Counted from the stretch's first letter, positions 8,860-17,450 are shown. The stretch is 64,000 nucleotides of DNA from Sphingomonas faeni (GCF_003053745.1 NZ_QAYE01000007.1:186001-250000), one strand, 5' to 3'. Program-made: numbers and translations. Notes: generated from the sequence alone by a model not told the origin.

Positions 8860-8945
8860 GATGCGGTATCGCACCGCGACCAGTTTGCGAACCCTTCCCG
8901 TCCAAGGCGCGCTACTATCGCGCAAACGATAATGGAGCGGAAACA

Positions 8946-10052
8946 ATGCGCGTCGGTGTCCCCAAGGAAATCAAGAACCACGAATATCGCGTCGGCCTGA
9001 CCCCGCCGTCGGTCGCCGAACTGGTCGCCGCCGGTCACGAGGTCGTCGTCGAGACGCAGGCCGGCTCGGGCATCGATTTCGAGGACCAGGATTACATCGA
9101 CGCGGGCGCGACGATCCTGCCGACCGCCGCCGCGGTGTTCGCCGGCGCGGACATGATCGTGAAGGTCAAGGAGCCGCAGCCGAGCGAGATCGCGATGCTC
9201 GAGCCGCGCCACTTGCTGTTCACCTACCTCCACCTCGCCGCCGACAAGCCGCAGGCCGAGGGGCTGATGAAGTCCGGCGCGACCTGCATCGCGTACGAGA
9301 CCGTTACCGACAACCGTCGCGGCCTGCCGTTGCTCAAGCCGATGTCCGAGGTCGCAGGCCGCATGTCGGTGCAGGTCGGGGCGCATTATCTCGAGAAGGA
9401 GCAGGGCGGACGTGGCGTCCTGCTCGGCGGCGTCCCCGGTGTTGCGCCGGCCAAGGTCGCGATCCTCGGTGGCGGCGTCTCGGGCGTCAACGCCGCGCAG
9501 ATGGCGGTCGGCATGCGCGCCGACGTGACGATCTACGACATCTCGAACGATCGCCTCGCCGAACTGGACATGTTCTTCTCCAGCCAGATCAAGACCGCCT
9601 ACGCCTCGAAGGCCGCGATCGCGGCGGCGGTGAAGAACGCGCATCTGGTGATCGGTGCGGTGCTGGTGCCGGGGGCCGCAGCGCCGAAGCTCGTCACGCG
9701 CGAGATGCTGAAGACGATGAAGCGCGGCTCGGTGCTGGTCGACATCGCCATCGATCAGGGCGGATGCTTCGAGACGTCGCACGCCACCACGCATGAGGAC
9801 CCCGTGTTCGAGGTCGACGGCGTGATCCATTACTGTGTCGCCAACATGCCCGGCGCGGTCGCGCGCACCTCGGCGTTCGCGCTGAACAATGCGACGCTGC
9901 CGTTTGCGCTGAAGCTCGCCAATCTCGGCGCCGAGGCCGCGATGAAGGCCGACCCGCACCTCGCCAACGGGCTGAACGTCTACAAGGGCAAGATCGCCTA
10001 CAAGGCGGTCGCCGATGATTTAGGTTTACCTTACGAAGCATGGGCTGGCTGA
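8946..10052 (+). CDS. ald: Alanine dehydrogenase
   Basis: This enzyme catalyses the reversible NAD-dependent deamination of L-alanine to pyruvate and ammonium. The 368-residue protein starts MRVGVPKEIKNHEYRVGLTP. It has the catalytic lysine K75 in VKVKEP and His96 in YLHLAAD. The Rossmann motif GGGVSG is at 175-180, and the C-terminal family signature YKGKIAYKAVADDLGL is present. The ATG at 8946 is preceded by AGCGGA. The longer open frame upstream is antisense to the divergent regulator and is rejected as coding. Confidence 0.96.
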   Translation: MRVGVPKEIKNHEYRVGLTPPSVAELVAAGHEVVVETQAGSGIDFEDQDYIDAGATILPTAAAVFAGADMIVKVKEPQPSEIAMLEPRHLLFTYLHLAADKPQAEGLMKSGATCIAYETVTDNRRGLPLLKPMSEVAGRMSVQVGAHYLEKEQGGRGVLLGGVPGVAPAKVAILGGGVSGVNAAQMAVGMRADVTIYDISNDRLAELDMFFSSQIKTAYASKAAIAAAVKNAHLVIGAVLVPGAAAPKLVTREMLKTMKRGSVLVDIAIDQGGCFETSHATTHEDPVFEVDGVIHYCVANMPGAVARTSAFALNNATLPFALKLANLGAEAAMKADPHLANGLNVYKGKIAYKAVADDLGLPYEAWAG

Positions 10053-10103
10053 CTCGGGAACGGATACGGAACACGGGTGTTGGACAGAGGAAAGGAATTT
10101 CCA

Positions 10104-10322
10104 ATGTCCGACACCCCGAACCCCAAGTCCGAGCCATTCTCGAACGCCGAGAAGGACCCGGACGACTGGACCACCGGCGACGAGAAGATGACCGGTGCGC
10201 AGGCAAGCTACCTCAAGACGCTGTCCGAGGAAGCGCATGAGGAATTCGACGAGACGCTGACCAAGGCGGATGCGTCGAAGAAGATCGATGAATTGCAGTC
10301 GAAGACCGGCCGCGGGCAGTAA
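10104..10322 (+). CDS. DUF3072 small protein
   Basis: A 72-residue, highly charged cytoplasmic protein. The C-terminal half MTGAQASYLKTLSEEA followed by FDETLTKADASKKIDEL is typical of DUF3072, a small family of unknown function that often accompanies stress genes. The ATG at 10104 is preceded by AAAGGAA, a good ribosome-binding site; the upstream ATG at 10077 has none. It is followed by a clear intrinsic terminator. The role is unknown. Confidence 0.8.
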   Translation: MSDTPNPKSEPFSNAEKDPDDWTTGDEKMTGAQASYLKTLSEEAHEEFDETLTKADASKKIDELQSKTGRGQ

Positions 10323-10332
10323 GCCCCTTCAT

Positions 10333-10374
10333 CCCGTCATCCTGGGTTTGACCCAGGGTGACGGGATTATTTTT
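10333..10374 (+). terminator. Rho-independent terminator after the DUF3072 gene
   Basis: The stem CCCGTCAtCCTGGGT / ACCCAGGgTGACGGG has one mismatch and a 3-base loop TTG. It is followed on the plus strand by ATTATTTTT. It starts 11 bases after the DUF3072 stop, and its T tract runs over the stop codon of the opposing ccmI gene. Confidence 0.8.
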
Positions 10375-11011
10375 GGCCGGCGTCCGGCGTATCCTGCATA
10401 GCCAGAAATCGATCCAGCAACGCGAGCCGAGTGGCGATCTCGCCCCGATACGAAATGTTGGCTGGCGTCAACGCGAGCGCCTTCGCCCAATATGGCCGGG
10501 CTGTCGCGAACTCTCCCGCACGCACGTACGCCAGTCCCAGAAAAAACGGCGGAGCAGGGTGCTTGGGCGCCAACCGCATTGCCTGCTGGAACGCGAAAAG
10601 CGCGGGAGGCGAGACTTGGTTGGCATCGTGCGCCGCGAGCGCGTTGGCGAGCCCTGTCCACATTACCACGCTCTTCGGAGCCATCCTGAGCCCTCCGAGC
10701 AACACCTGCACCGCCGCGCGACGGTCGCCGATTCGCGTCATCGCGTCTGCTGCAACCAAATACGCCGCCGCGCCCGTGTACCGCTCGAGCATCTGGTCGC
10801 GCAGTTCGAGCATCGCGCTGTCGTCCGGCGTTGCAGCAAGCCCAGGCGACGCTTCATGGCCGGCGAGCCCTGGCTGCCCCTGCCACGCATATCCCGCCGC
10901 ACCGAGCATCAGCGCCGCGGCGACCATCGTCCACAGGACGCGGTTCACCTTCAATACCGCGAGCAGCGCAAACGCACCGGCTCCGATCGCGGCCAGCCAG
11001 AAATACCCCAT
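10367..11011 (-). CDS. ccmI: Cytochrome c biogenesis protein CcmI-like (TPR)
   Basis: This is the apocytochrome-holding module of the System I cytochrome c maturation machinery. The 214-residue protein begins MGYFWLAAIGAGAF and has two N-terminal membrane helices (about residues 4-22 and 25-43). A periplasmic tetratricopeptide domain follows, with repeats such as MWTGLANALAAHD and PFFLGLAYVRAGEFATARPYW. ATG at 11011 overlaps the ccmH stop (TGATG); the frame's upstream GTG at 11095 lies inside ccmH and is rejected. It is the last gene of the ccm operon. Confidence 0.85.
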   Translation of the reverse strand: MGYFWLAAIGAGAFALLAVLKVNRVLWTMVAAALMLGAAGYAWQGQPGLAGHEASPGLAATPDDSAMLELRDQMLERYTGAAAYLVAADAMTRIGDRRAAVQVLLGGLRMAPKSVVMWTGLANALAAHDANQVSPPALFAFQQAMRLAPKHPAPPFFLGLAYVRAGEFATARPYWAKALALTPANISYRGEIATRLALLDRFLAMQDTPDAGQK

Positions 11012-11532
11012 CAGCGTGTCCTCCGCCGAAAGCTCGACCGTGCGATCCAGCCGCCGCTGCCAAGCAGCAGGATCGGCGCTAACCACAACGGCCACGTGAG
11101 CCCCGATAGCGGCGGATCGTATGTCACGTAGTCGCCGTACCGCGCGATCAGCCAGTCGCGGATCGAGGCAGGCTTTTCGCCACGCTCGATCCGCTCGCGG
11201 ACGAGCGCGCGCATGTCGGCCGCCATGTCGGCATCGCTGTCGGCGATCGACTGGCCTTGGCAGACGAGGCAGCGCAGCGTTTCCATGAGTGCGCGGGCGG
11301 AAGCTTCCTTGGCCGGGTCGGCGAGTTGCACGTTGGCGTAACGCGCTGGTGGAGTGACCGGCTGGGCGAAGGCCGGCGAGATACAGAGCAACAGCGCGGC
11401 CAGAACCTCCCCTCCCGCTCGCGGGAGGGGTCGGGGGAGGGCATGAGACGCGCGCGCGGTTGGTGAGACACGAGAAGCCCCTCCCCTAACCCCTCCCGCA
11501 AGCGGGAGGGGAACTTGGTTGGCCCCCCTCAC
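11011..11532 (-). CDS. ccmH: Cytochrome c maturation protein CcmH with a repeat-derived N-terminal extension
   Basis: CcmH reduces or holds the apocytochrome CXXCH cysteines and carries its own pair, C88-L-V-C91. An export segment, VLAALLLCISPAFA, ends at Ala56, and one C-terminal membrane anchor (LTWPLWLAPILLLG) follows. The only normal start in frame is GTG at 11532, which overlaps the ccmG stop (GTGA). A family-3 palindromic element (11407-11514) therefore lies between the start codon and the signal peptide. It is translated as residues ~7-42, rich in Pro, Gly, Arg and Ala. Either CcmH carries this odd leader or translation begins at a rare codon such as CTG next to the hydrophobic core. 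Confidence 0.88.
   Translation of the reverse strand: MRGANQVPLPLAGGVRGGASRVSPTARASHALPRPLPRAGGEVLAALLLCISPAFAQPVTPPARYANVQLADPAKEASARALMETLRCLVCQGQSIADSDADMAADMRALVRERIERGEKPASIRDWLIARYGDYVTYDPPLSGLTWPLWLAPILLLGSGGWIARSSFRRRTR
11407..11514. repeat. Palindromic repeat, family 3, inside the ccmH reading frame
   Basis: The outer arms CCCCTCCCGCTTGCGGGAGG and their near complement surround a ~45-base centre. On the coding (minus) strand it is read without a stop as PLPLAGGVRGGAS and on to PRPLPRAGG. The same frame is used by the copy in gspE. Confidence 0.85.
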
Positions 11533-12062
11533 CGCGCGTCCTTCACGGCTTGCACGATATCGGCCACATTCTCAGGCCGGATATCGCCGATGATCTGCTT
11601 CACGACGATCCCGCGGCCATCGATCACGAACGTCTCCGGCACGCCCGACGAGCCCAGCGCCAATTGCACCTGGCTGGCCCGATCGCTGCCGATCCGCTCG
11701 TACGGATCGCCGTTGCGTCGGAGGAACCCGCCAATCGCAGGCGCGGTGTCGCGGATTGCGATCGCGTCGATCGGCACGCCCATCGCTTTCAGCCGCATCA
11801 GTTGCGGCGCCTCGGCGATGCACGGGATGCACCAGCTCGCGAACACGTTGAGCAACCGCGGCCTGCCCTGCCGGAACGACGCGCTGGTCAGACCCGGCTT
11901 GCCTGGGACCATCGCCGGCAGCGCGAAATCGGGGAGCGGCTTGCCGACCATCGCCGATCGCACCACCTTCTCCGCCGGCCGGAACAGCCCGCTCGCCACC
12001 ACCGCAAACAGCAGCGCGAAGATCGCCAGCGGCGCCCAGAGTGCGAACCGCTTCATGTCCAT
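11529..12062 (-). CDS. ccmG: Cytochrome c biogenesis thioredoxin CcmG/DsbE
   Basis: A membrane-anchored periplasmic thioredoxin that keeps the apocytochrome/CcmH cysteines reduced. One N-terminal helix (residues ~6-26) precedes a thioredoxin-like domain. The active site WC78IPC81 follows NVFAS, and the cis-proline motif GVPETFVIDGRG is present. At 177 residues the size is normal. The start overlaps the end of ccmF and the stop overlaps the GTG of ccmH, consistent with co-translation along the operon. Confidence 0.93.
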   Translation of the reverse strand: MDMKRFALWAPLAIFALLFAVVASGLFRPAEKVVRSAMVGKPLPDFALPAMVPGKPGLTSASFRQGRPRLLNVFASWCIPCIAEAPQLMRLKAMGVPIDAIAIRDTAPAIGGFLRRNGDPYERIGSDRASQVQLALGSSGVPETFVIDGRGIVVKQIIGDIRPENVADIVQAVKDAR

Positions 12063-13966
12063 TCAGCCCGTGTTGCCGCCCGTCGCTCGCGGAGCACCCG
12101 ACCGAGCAGCGACAGCATGCCGCCCAGCGCGATCAGCACGCCGCCGAACCAGATCAGCGTCACGAACGGCTTCCACCAGAGGCGGAGCTGCCACCGCCCC
12201 TGCCCGTCCGGCTGGCCGAGCACGGTATAGAGCTGGCCGTCGAGCACTGTGAGGATGGCGGATTCATTCGTGCTCGTTGGCGGGTTGGCGAAGAAGCGGA
12301 GTTGCGGGCGCAGGATGTTCTCGCTGCCGCCGCGCGTCGCGGTCAGCCGCGCTTCCAGTGCCGACCAGTTCTCGCCGATCACCGGCGAAATGCCGTCGAG
12401 CTTCACCATGTACGGCCCTACCCGCGCCGGCTCACCCGCGCGTACCGCGACCAGCGTTTCCTTGGTGAAGGCGCTGTCCGACGCCATTCCGGCGAGGCTG
12501 ACTGCGATGCCGAGATGCGCGATGACCATGCCGTAGGTGAAAAGCGGCGTGCGCTTCAGGTTGCGCTTCCACAACGGCGCGACACTGGCGACGGCGAGCC
12601 CTGCGGCGAGCGACAGCCCGGCCCAGGGAAGCACGCCCGGCCAGACGAACAGCAACGCGATTGCCGCGACCAGCGTCGCGCCGATCGGCAGCATCACGCG
12701 GCGCAGCACCGCCTTCGCATCGTCACGCCGCCAGCGCAGCAACGGCCCGACCGCCATAACCGCGACCAGCAGCAACGCGATCGGCCCCGCCGCCTTGTTG
12801 AAGAACGGCGGCCCGACCGACAACTGCACGCCGAAGCTCGCGGCAACGATCGGGTAGAGCGTGCCGATCAGGACGATGCCGAGGATCACCGACAGCAGCA
12901 GATTGTTCGTGACCAGCCCGCCCTCGCGGCTGACCGGATCGAAGGTCGTGCCCGCGCGGACGGTGCCGATGCGCGCTGCGAACAGCGCCAGCGCGCCGCC
13001 GATGTAGATCGCGAGCAACGCCAGGATGAACGCGCCACGCTCCGGGTCGACCGCGAAGGCATGCACGCTCGTCAGGATGCCGGACCGCACTAAAAAGGTG
13101 CCGATCATCGACATCGAGAACGCGACGACCGCCAGCATGATCGTCCAGGCTCGCAGGCCGTCGCGGGTTGCAAGCACAGTCACCGAATGGAGCAGCGCGG
13201 TGGCGGCGAGCCACGGCATCAGCGAGGCGTTCTCGACCGGGTCCCAGAACCACCACCCGCCCCAGCCAAGTTCGTAATACGCCCAATACGAGCCCGCGGT
13301 GATCCCGAGCGTGAGGAATATCCACGCGATCAGTACCCAGGGGCGCATCGCCTTGGCGAACGCCGGGCCGACATCGCGCGTGACGAGCGCACCGACCGCG
13401 AACGAAAACGCGACTGAGAGGCCGACATAGCCGGTATAAAGCGTCGGCGGATGGAACGCCAAGCCGGGGTCCTGCAACAGGGGGTTGAGCCCAAGACCGT
13501 CGGCCGCGGCGGGGTTCAGTCGCGCGAACGGGTTCGAGGAGAAGAGCAGGAACGCGTAGAAGCCGAGCGCGATCGTCGCCTGTGCGCCGAGCGTGGCGGT
13601 GAGCGTGCGTTCGGGCAGCGAGCGTTCGAAGATCGCCACCGCGCCACCGGCCAGCCCGAGGATCGTTACCCAGAGCAGCATCGAGCCTTCATGGTTTCCC
13701 CAGGCACCGGCGAACTTGTAGAGCCACGGCTTGGCGGAATGACTGTTCTCGACGACCAGCTTTACGGACATGTCCGAATCTAGAAACAGCTCGATCAGCA
13801 GCGCCATTGCGAGCACTGCGAGCAACCCCTGGACGATCGCCACCGGCCGCACCGCCGCCGCGACGTCGTCACGATCGCGCGCGATGCCGATCGCTGCCAT
13901 CACGAGCTGCAACGCCGCGAGCGCGCCCGCGAACCAGAGCGCGGCGAGGCCTGCTTCGGCGATCAC
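12053..13966 (-). CDS. ccmF: Cytochrome c heme lyase subunit CcmF
   Basis: A large polytopic inner-membrane protein (637 residues, about 14-15 helices) that with CcmH/CcmI attaches heme from CcmE to apocytochrome c. The heme-handling WWD signature WGGWWFWDPVEN is present around residues 230-245, preceded by HPPTLYTGYVG with a conserved histidine. A large periplasmic loop near the C-terminus carries the ETLVAVRAGEPARVGPY-type sequence. Its start overlaps the ccmE stop by four bases. Confidence 0.96.
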   Translation of the reverse strand: MIAEAGLAALWFAGALAALQLVMAAIGIARDRDDVAAAVRPVAIVQGLLAVLAMALLIELFLDSDMSVKLVVENSHSAKPWLYKFAGAWGNHEGSMLLWVTILGLAGGAVAIFERSLPERTLTATLGAQATIALGFYAFLLFSSNPFARLNPAAADGLGLNPLLQDPGLAFHPPTLYTGYVGLSVAFSFAVGALVTRDVGPAFAKAMRPWVLIAWIFLTLGITAGSYWAYYELGWGGWWFWDPVENASLMPWLAATALLHSVTVLATRDGLRAWTIMLAVVAFSMSMIGTFLVRSGILTSVHAFAVDPERGAFILALLAIYIGGALALFAARIGTVRAGTTFDPVSREGGLVTNNLLLSVILGIVLIGTLYPIVAASFGVQLSVGPPFFNKAAGPIALLLVAVMAVGPLLRWRRDDAKAVLRRVMLPIGATLVAAIALLFVWPGVLPWAGLSLAAGLAVASVAPLWKRNLKRTPLFTYGMVIAHLGIAVSLAGMASDSAFTKETLVAVRAGEPARVGPYMVKLDGISPVIGENWSALEARLTATRGGSENILRPQLRFFANPPTSTNESAILTVLDGQLYTVLGQPDGQGRWQLRLWWKPFVTLIWFGGVLIALGGMLSLLGRVLRERRAATRAEWT

Positions 13967-14409
13967 TGCTTGGCGTCCGGTTCGAGCGTCTTGGTCTCAT
14001 GCATCTTGCCGGCCATCTGCGGCGGCATGTATTTCTCGTCGTGCTTGGCGAGCAAGTTCGACGCGACGAAGCTGCCGTTGGGCTGGAACTGGCCTTCGGC
14101 GACGACGCCCGATTTTTCGCGGAACAGGTTAGGGACGATGCCCGCGAAGACTACCGGCGTGGTAGCCTGTCCGTCGGTGACGACGAACTGCACGGTCACG
14201 CCGTCCGCGGCGCGCTTTAAGGACCCGCCCTCCACCATCCCGCCGAGCCGAACCGCACGGCCTAGCGGGAGGCCATCGCGACGCACGTCGGAGGGCGCAT
14301 AGAAGAATGCGGCCTGATCCTTCAATGCGGACAGCGCGAGCAGCCCTGCGACAACGACGGCGCCAAGCGCAAGCAATGCCAGCGTCAGGCGTTGATGCTT
14401 GGCCTTCAT
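13963..14409 (-). CDS. ccmE: Cytochrome c maturation heme chaperone CcmE
   Basis: A periplasmic, membrane-tethered heme chaperone of 148 residues. One N-terminal helix (about residues 9-27) is followed by an OB-fold domain. The covalent heme ligand His123 lies in LLAKHDEKYMPP, with Tyr127 as the second conserved residue. It starts with ATG overlapping the ccmD stop and ends overlapping the ccmF start. Confidence 0.95.
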   Translation of the reverse strand: MKAKHQRLTLALLALGAVVVAGLLALSALKDQAAFFYAPSDVRRDGLPLGRAVRLGGMVEGGSLKRAADGVTVQFVVTDGQATTPVVFAGIVPNLFREKSGVVAEGQFQPNGSFVASNLLAKHDEKYMPPQMAGKMHETKTLEPDAKQ

Positions 14410-14510
14410 TTCTCGGACCTACGCATCGCCAGATAGCTTAGCAACGCAATGATCGCGCCGCCTCCTAGCGTCACGACATACGCGGCAGTCACGAACGGCC
14501 AGGGGTTCAT
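14406..14510 (-). CDS. ccmD: Heme exporter small subunit CcmD
   Basis: A 34-residue single-helix protein starting MNPWPFVTAAYVVTLGGG. The aromatic N-terminus followed by one hydrophobic helix and a basic tail (MRRSEK) is typical of CcmD. CcmD helps release heme-loaded CcmE from the CcmABC complex. It sits exactly between ccmC and ccmE with ATGA overlaps on both sides, which is the usual gene order. Confidence 0.88.
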   Translation of the reverse strand: MNPWPFVTAAYVVTLGGGAIIALLSYLAMRRSEK

Positions 14511-15244
14511 GCTCTCGCCATTCTGCGCATCCGCGCTTCGGATTTCGCAACAGCCAGCATCGTCCGCATTCGCATCAACACGATCCCGGCGAACACGAAC
14601 GTGAACCCGGCCAGCATGATCGGCAGCGGCCAGAGGATCGAACCGTCGATCGTCGATTGCGTCAGACCGATGCTCGGTCCCTGGTGCAGCGTGTTCCACC
14701 ATATCACCGAATAGCGGATGATCGGCAGCAGCACCGATCCGGCGATCCCGTAGAGTGCCGGCACGCGCCCGTCGCCGCCACGATCCGCATCGGCCTTCGC
14801 GAGCGCCATGTAGCCGAGATAGACGAAGAACAGCAGCAGCATCGAGGTCAGCCGGCCGTCCCATTGCCACCACGTCCCCCAGGTTGGCCGTCCCCAGATC
14901 GAGCCGGTCATGAGACATAGCGCCGCAAACACCGCACCCGGCAGCGCGATCGCGCGCGCGGCGACGCTGGCGAGCGGGTGGCGCCAGACGAGAAACACGA
15001 TGCTGGAGACCGCGATCCCGCTCCACCCGCCCATGCCGAGCCACGCGGCGGGGACGTGGATGTAGAGGATGCGGACCGTCTCGCCCTGGAGGTAATCGGG
15101 CGGGGTCTGCGTAAGGCCTGCCCAGCAACCGAGCACGATCAGCGCGACGCCGGCCCAGAACAGCGCTGGCGTCAACGGCTTGGCGATCTTCAGGAAGCGC
15201 GCGGGGTTTGCGAAGGCGTGTAGAGTGGCCACTGGTGGTACCAC
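14507..15244 (-). CDS. ccmC: Heme exporter membrane subunit CcmC
   Basis: A six-helix inner-membrane protein that loads heme onto CcmE. The WWD signature WGTWWQWDGRLTS and the conserved histidine in ILYIHVPAAW are present. Two GTG starts are possible (15244, or 15232 just before ATLHAF); neither has a strong ribosome-binding site. It opens the ccmCDEFGHI operon. The ABC partner genes ccmA and ccmB are not in this window and must lie elsewhere. Confidence 0.94.
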   Translation of the reverse strand: MVPPVATLHAFANPARFLKIAKPLTPALFWAGVALIVLGCWAGLTQTPPDYLQGETVRILYIHVPAAWLGMGGWSGIAVSSIVFLVWRHPLASVAARAIALPGAVFAALCLMTGSIWGRPTWGTWWQWDGRLTSMLLLFFVYLGYMALAKADADRGGDGRVPALYGIAGSVLLPIIRYSVIWWNTLHQGPSIGLTQSTIDGSILWPLPIMLAGFTFVFAGIVLMRMRTMLAVAKSEARMRRMARA

Positions 15245-15281
15245 TATGGCAACAGTACGAGGCTGTCACCTTGGACTTGAG

Positions 15282-15417
15282 CCCATCTCCCCATAGGGGA
15301 GAGGGAGGGGCCCGCCGCGCTTGCGGTGGGAGGGTGAGGGGCGTGAGGCTCGGGTCGTTTACCCCAACTCCCCTCATCCGGCACTGCGTGCCACCTTCTC
15401 CCCGGAGGGGAGAAGGA
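15282..15417. repeat. Palindromic repeat, family 3 variant, upstream of ccmC
   Basis: The inner halves CCCCATAGGGGAGAGG and CTTCTCCCCGGAGGGGAGAA are each hairpins. The centre contains a second small hairpin, CCGGCACTGCGTGCC. It fills most of the 176-base gap between the leucine-dehydrogenase-like gene and ccmC, so the ccm promoter must be squeezed into about 38 bases or lie within the element. Confidence 0.75.
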
Positions 15418-15420
15418 CGC

Positions 15421-16470
15421 TTACCGGCCGATCAGGCGCTTTGCGATCGAGTCCGACACGTCCGACGCGGGCTGGCCAGTGCGGTCGCTCTCGTTCCACA
15501 CCTCGATCAGGCGCTCCGGAATACGCGCGATCCGTGCCTTCACCTCGGCCTCGTCGCCGTGACCCAGATACTCCAGGCCAACGTTGATGATCCCGCCTGC
15601 GTTGATGACGTAGTCCGGCGCATACAGGATGCCGCGAGCGTGTAGCCGTGCGCCGTCCTCGCGGACGCTCAGCTGGTTGTTCGCACCGCCGGCGACGACC
15701 TTCGCCTTCAGTGCGGCGATCGACATCTCGGTCAGGATCGCACCCAGCGCGTTCGGGCTGAAGATGTCCGCCTCGGTCGTCAGGATCGCCTCGGCCGCCA
15801 CCGCGGTCGCGCCGAGTTCGCCCGCCAGCTTCTGCGCACGGCCCTCGTCGACGTCCGCCAGCGTCAGCACCGCGCCGTCCTTGGCCAGCAACCGGGCAAG
15901 CCCGCCGCCGACCGAACCGACGCCCTGGATCGCGACACGCACGCCCTTCATGTCGGTCGCACCGAGGCCACGCTGCGCCGCCGCCTTCACGCCGAGATAG
16001 ATGCCAAGCGCGGTGTACGGCCCCGGATCACCACCCGCAGCGCCGCTCGCGACCGGCAGGCCGGAGACGTAGCGCGTCTGGCTGGCGATTACCTTCATGC
16101 GCTCTTCGGACATGCCGACGTCCTCGGCCGTCACATAACGCCCGCCGAGCGAATCGACCGCGCGACCGAACGCCTCGAGCTGGGCGGTCGTGATGACGTC
16201 GCCGGGCTTGGCCGCGAGGACCACGCCCTTGCCGCCGCCGAGCTCCAGGCCCGCCATCGCGTTCTTGAAGCTCATGCCGCGCGACAGGCGCAGCGCGTCG
16301 GTCACCGCGCGGCCGTTGTCGGCATAGTGCCAGAAGCGTGCGCCGCCGGCTGCCGGCCCGAGCTTGGTCGAGTGCACCGCGATCACCGCGTGCAGGCCCG
16401 ATTCGGGATCGGTGAAGGCATGAACGCCCTCGTGGTCGTCGAAATCGGGAAGGTCCCAAACCGCTGTCAT
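15421..16470 (-). CDS. Leucine dehydrogenase-like Glu/Leu/Phe/Val dehydrogenase
   Basis: An NAD-dependent amino-acid dehydrogenase of 349 residues that reversibly deaminates branched-chain or aromatic amino acids. The substrate-binding lysine K69 (MSFKNAMAG) and the catalytic GGGK81 motif are present. A Rossmann fold with IQGVGSVGGGLA at about 179-190 follows, and GGANNQL and YAPDYVINAGG are typical of leucine and phenylalanine dehydrogenases. The size fits leucine dehydrogenase, but substrate preference cannot be assigned by eye. It is monocistronic. Confidence 0.9.
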   Translation of the reverse strand: MTAVWDLPDFDDHEGVHAFTDPESGLHAVIAVHSTKLGPAAGGARFWHYADNGRAVTDALRLSRGMSFKNAMAGLELGGGKGVVLAAKPGDVITTAQLEAFGRAVDSLGGRYVTAEDVGMSEERMKVIASQTRYVSGLPVASGAAGGDPGPYTALGIYLGVKAAAQRGLGATDMKGVRVAIQGVGSVGGGLARLLAKDGAVLTLADVDEGRAQKLAGELGATAVAAEAILTTEADIFSPNALGAILTEMSIAALKAKVVAGGANNQLSVREDGARLHARGILYAPDYVINAGGIINVGLEYLGHGDEAEVKARIARIPERLIEVWNESDRTGQPASDVSDSIAKRLIGR

Positions 16471-16581
16471 CGCCGGCTCCTGAGGAGAATAAAATTACCG
16501 GGAGGCGAAATATTATTTTCCAGCCGGTTTTACCAGCCCAAAGCGCTCACGTTGGGGAGGCTCGGAAAAATAATGGGAAAA

Positions 16582-16659
16582 TGGGGCGACCGACGGGACT
16601 TGAACCCGCAACATCCGGCATCACAAGCCGACGCTCTAACCAATTGAACTACGACCGCC
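16582..16659 (-). tRNA. tRNA-His (GTG)
   Basis: A 78-base tRNA with the extra G-1 opposite C73, a hallmark of tRNA-His, and an encoded CCA. The acceptor stem GCGGTCG/CGGTCGC pairs fully with two G-U pairs. The anticodon loop is CTTGTGA with GTG at 34-36, and the T arm contains GGGTTCAAGTCCC. Confidence 0.96.
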
Positions 16660-16670
16660 GCGTAGGCATC

Positions 16671-16684
16671 GCCCCCTAGCGGGG
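16671..16684. repeat. Short GC-rich hairpin between tRNA-His and gspN
   Basis: CCCCC-TAGC-GGGGG lies 12 bases from tRNA-His and about 40 bases past the gspN stop. It could end the T2SS transcript or separate it from the tRNA. There is no T tract. Confidence 0.35.
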
Positions 16685-16724
16685 GTCGCCGGGCGGCGTC
16701 AACCGTCGACTTGCCAAAAAGACG

Positions 16725-17450
16725 TCAAAAACGTCCTTCGATGGCGAGCTTGTATCCGTTCGGGCCGCTCACGAAGCCCGCCTGCTCGAGCTTCTGGACC
16801 GCCAGCGGATCGGACGGACGCAGCGACAGCTCGGCGCGGTAGGTCCCTGCCCCCTCGATCCGGAGCGCGATGCTCTCGGTCCCGGACTGGCTCGCCAGCG
16901 GCAACAGCAACGCCGTGCCATCACAGCGCGCAGTGCCGCTCACCGACTGCGGCAAGGTGATCCCGCCGACGTCACCCGCCAGCGTCGCGCGGACGCGGCC
17001 CTCGACGGCTTCGCACTGGCCATCGCGGAAGCGGACCGAGACGTCGTCGAGGTCGAGCGCGGAGACGGGCACCGGCGCGAACAGCCGACCGGTCGCGACC
17101 GTGGCGGTCATGTGGTAAACGCCGAAGCCGTGGCGACTGACGCTCGCCGACCCGCGCAAGGGCTTGGACGACACCGATTCGGGACCAGCGAAGACGATCG
17201 TCGCGCGGCCGACCAGCAGCGGCAACGGCGACAGCCGCGCGTGCAGATCGCCGAGCGCGAGATCGCCGAACCGCGCTTCGGTCAGCGTCGCGCCCCAGAT
17301 CGTCCCCGACACGCGCCGCGCAACCAGCCCTTCGTCGCCGACGCCGACCCAGCCGAGCACCGCGCGCATCGGCAGGAAGACGATCAGCGCGATCAGCAGC
17401 ATCGCGCCAAACAGCGCGGCGGGGCCGGTACGCAAACGGATCCGCCTCAT
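16725..17450 (-). CDS. gspN: Type II secretion system protein N
   Basis: A 241-residue membrane-anchored protein, starting MRRIRLRTGP, with one N-terminal helix (about 9-29) and a long periplasmic region. GspN is a variable T2SS component found at the end of gsp operons; its position directly after gspM (4-base overlap, ATGA) supports the call. The frame's upstream ATG at 17558 lies inside gspM and is rejected. It is the last gene of the operon. Confidence 0.83.
   Translation of the reverse strand: MRRIRLRTGPAALFGAMLLIALIVFLPMRAVLGWVGVGDEGLVARRVSGTIWGATLTEARFGDLALGDLHARLSPLPLLVGRATIVFAGPESVSSKPLRGSASVSRHGFGVYHMTATVATGRLFAPVPVSALDLDDVSVRFRDGQCEAVEGRVRATLAGDVGGITLPQSVSGTARCDGTALLLPLASQSGTESIALRIEGAGTYRAELSLRPSDPLAVQKLEQAGFVSGPNGYKLAIEGRF

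Noticed and set aside
10333..10374. Considered as another copy of the dispersed palindromic families
   Set aside because: The CATCCTGGG..CCCAGG core is shared by chance; the T tract and position after a stop codon fit an intrinsic terminator better.
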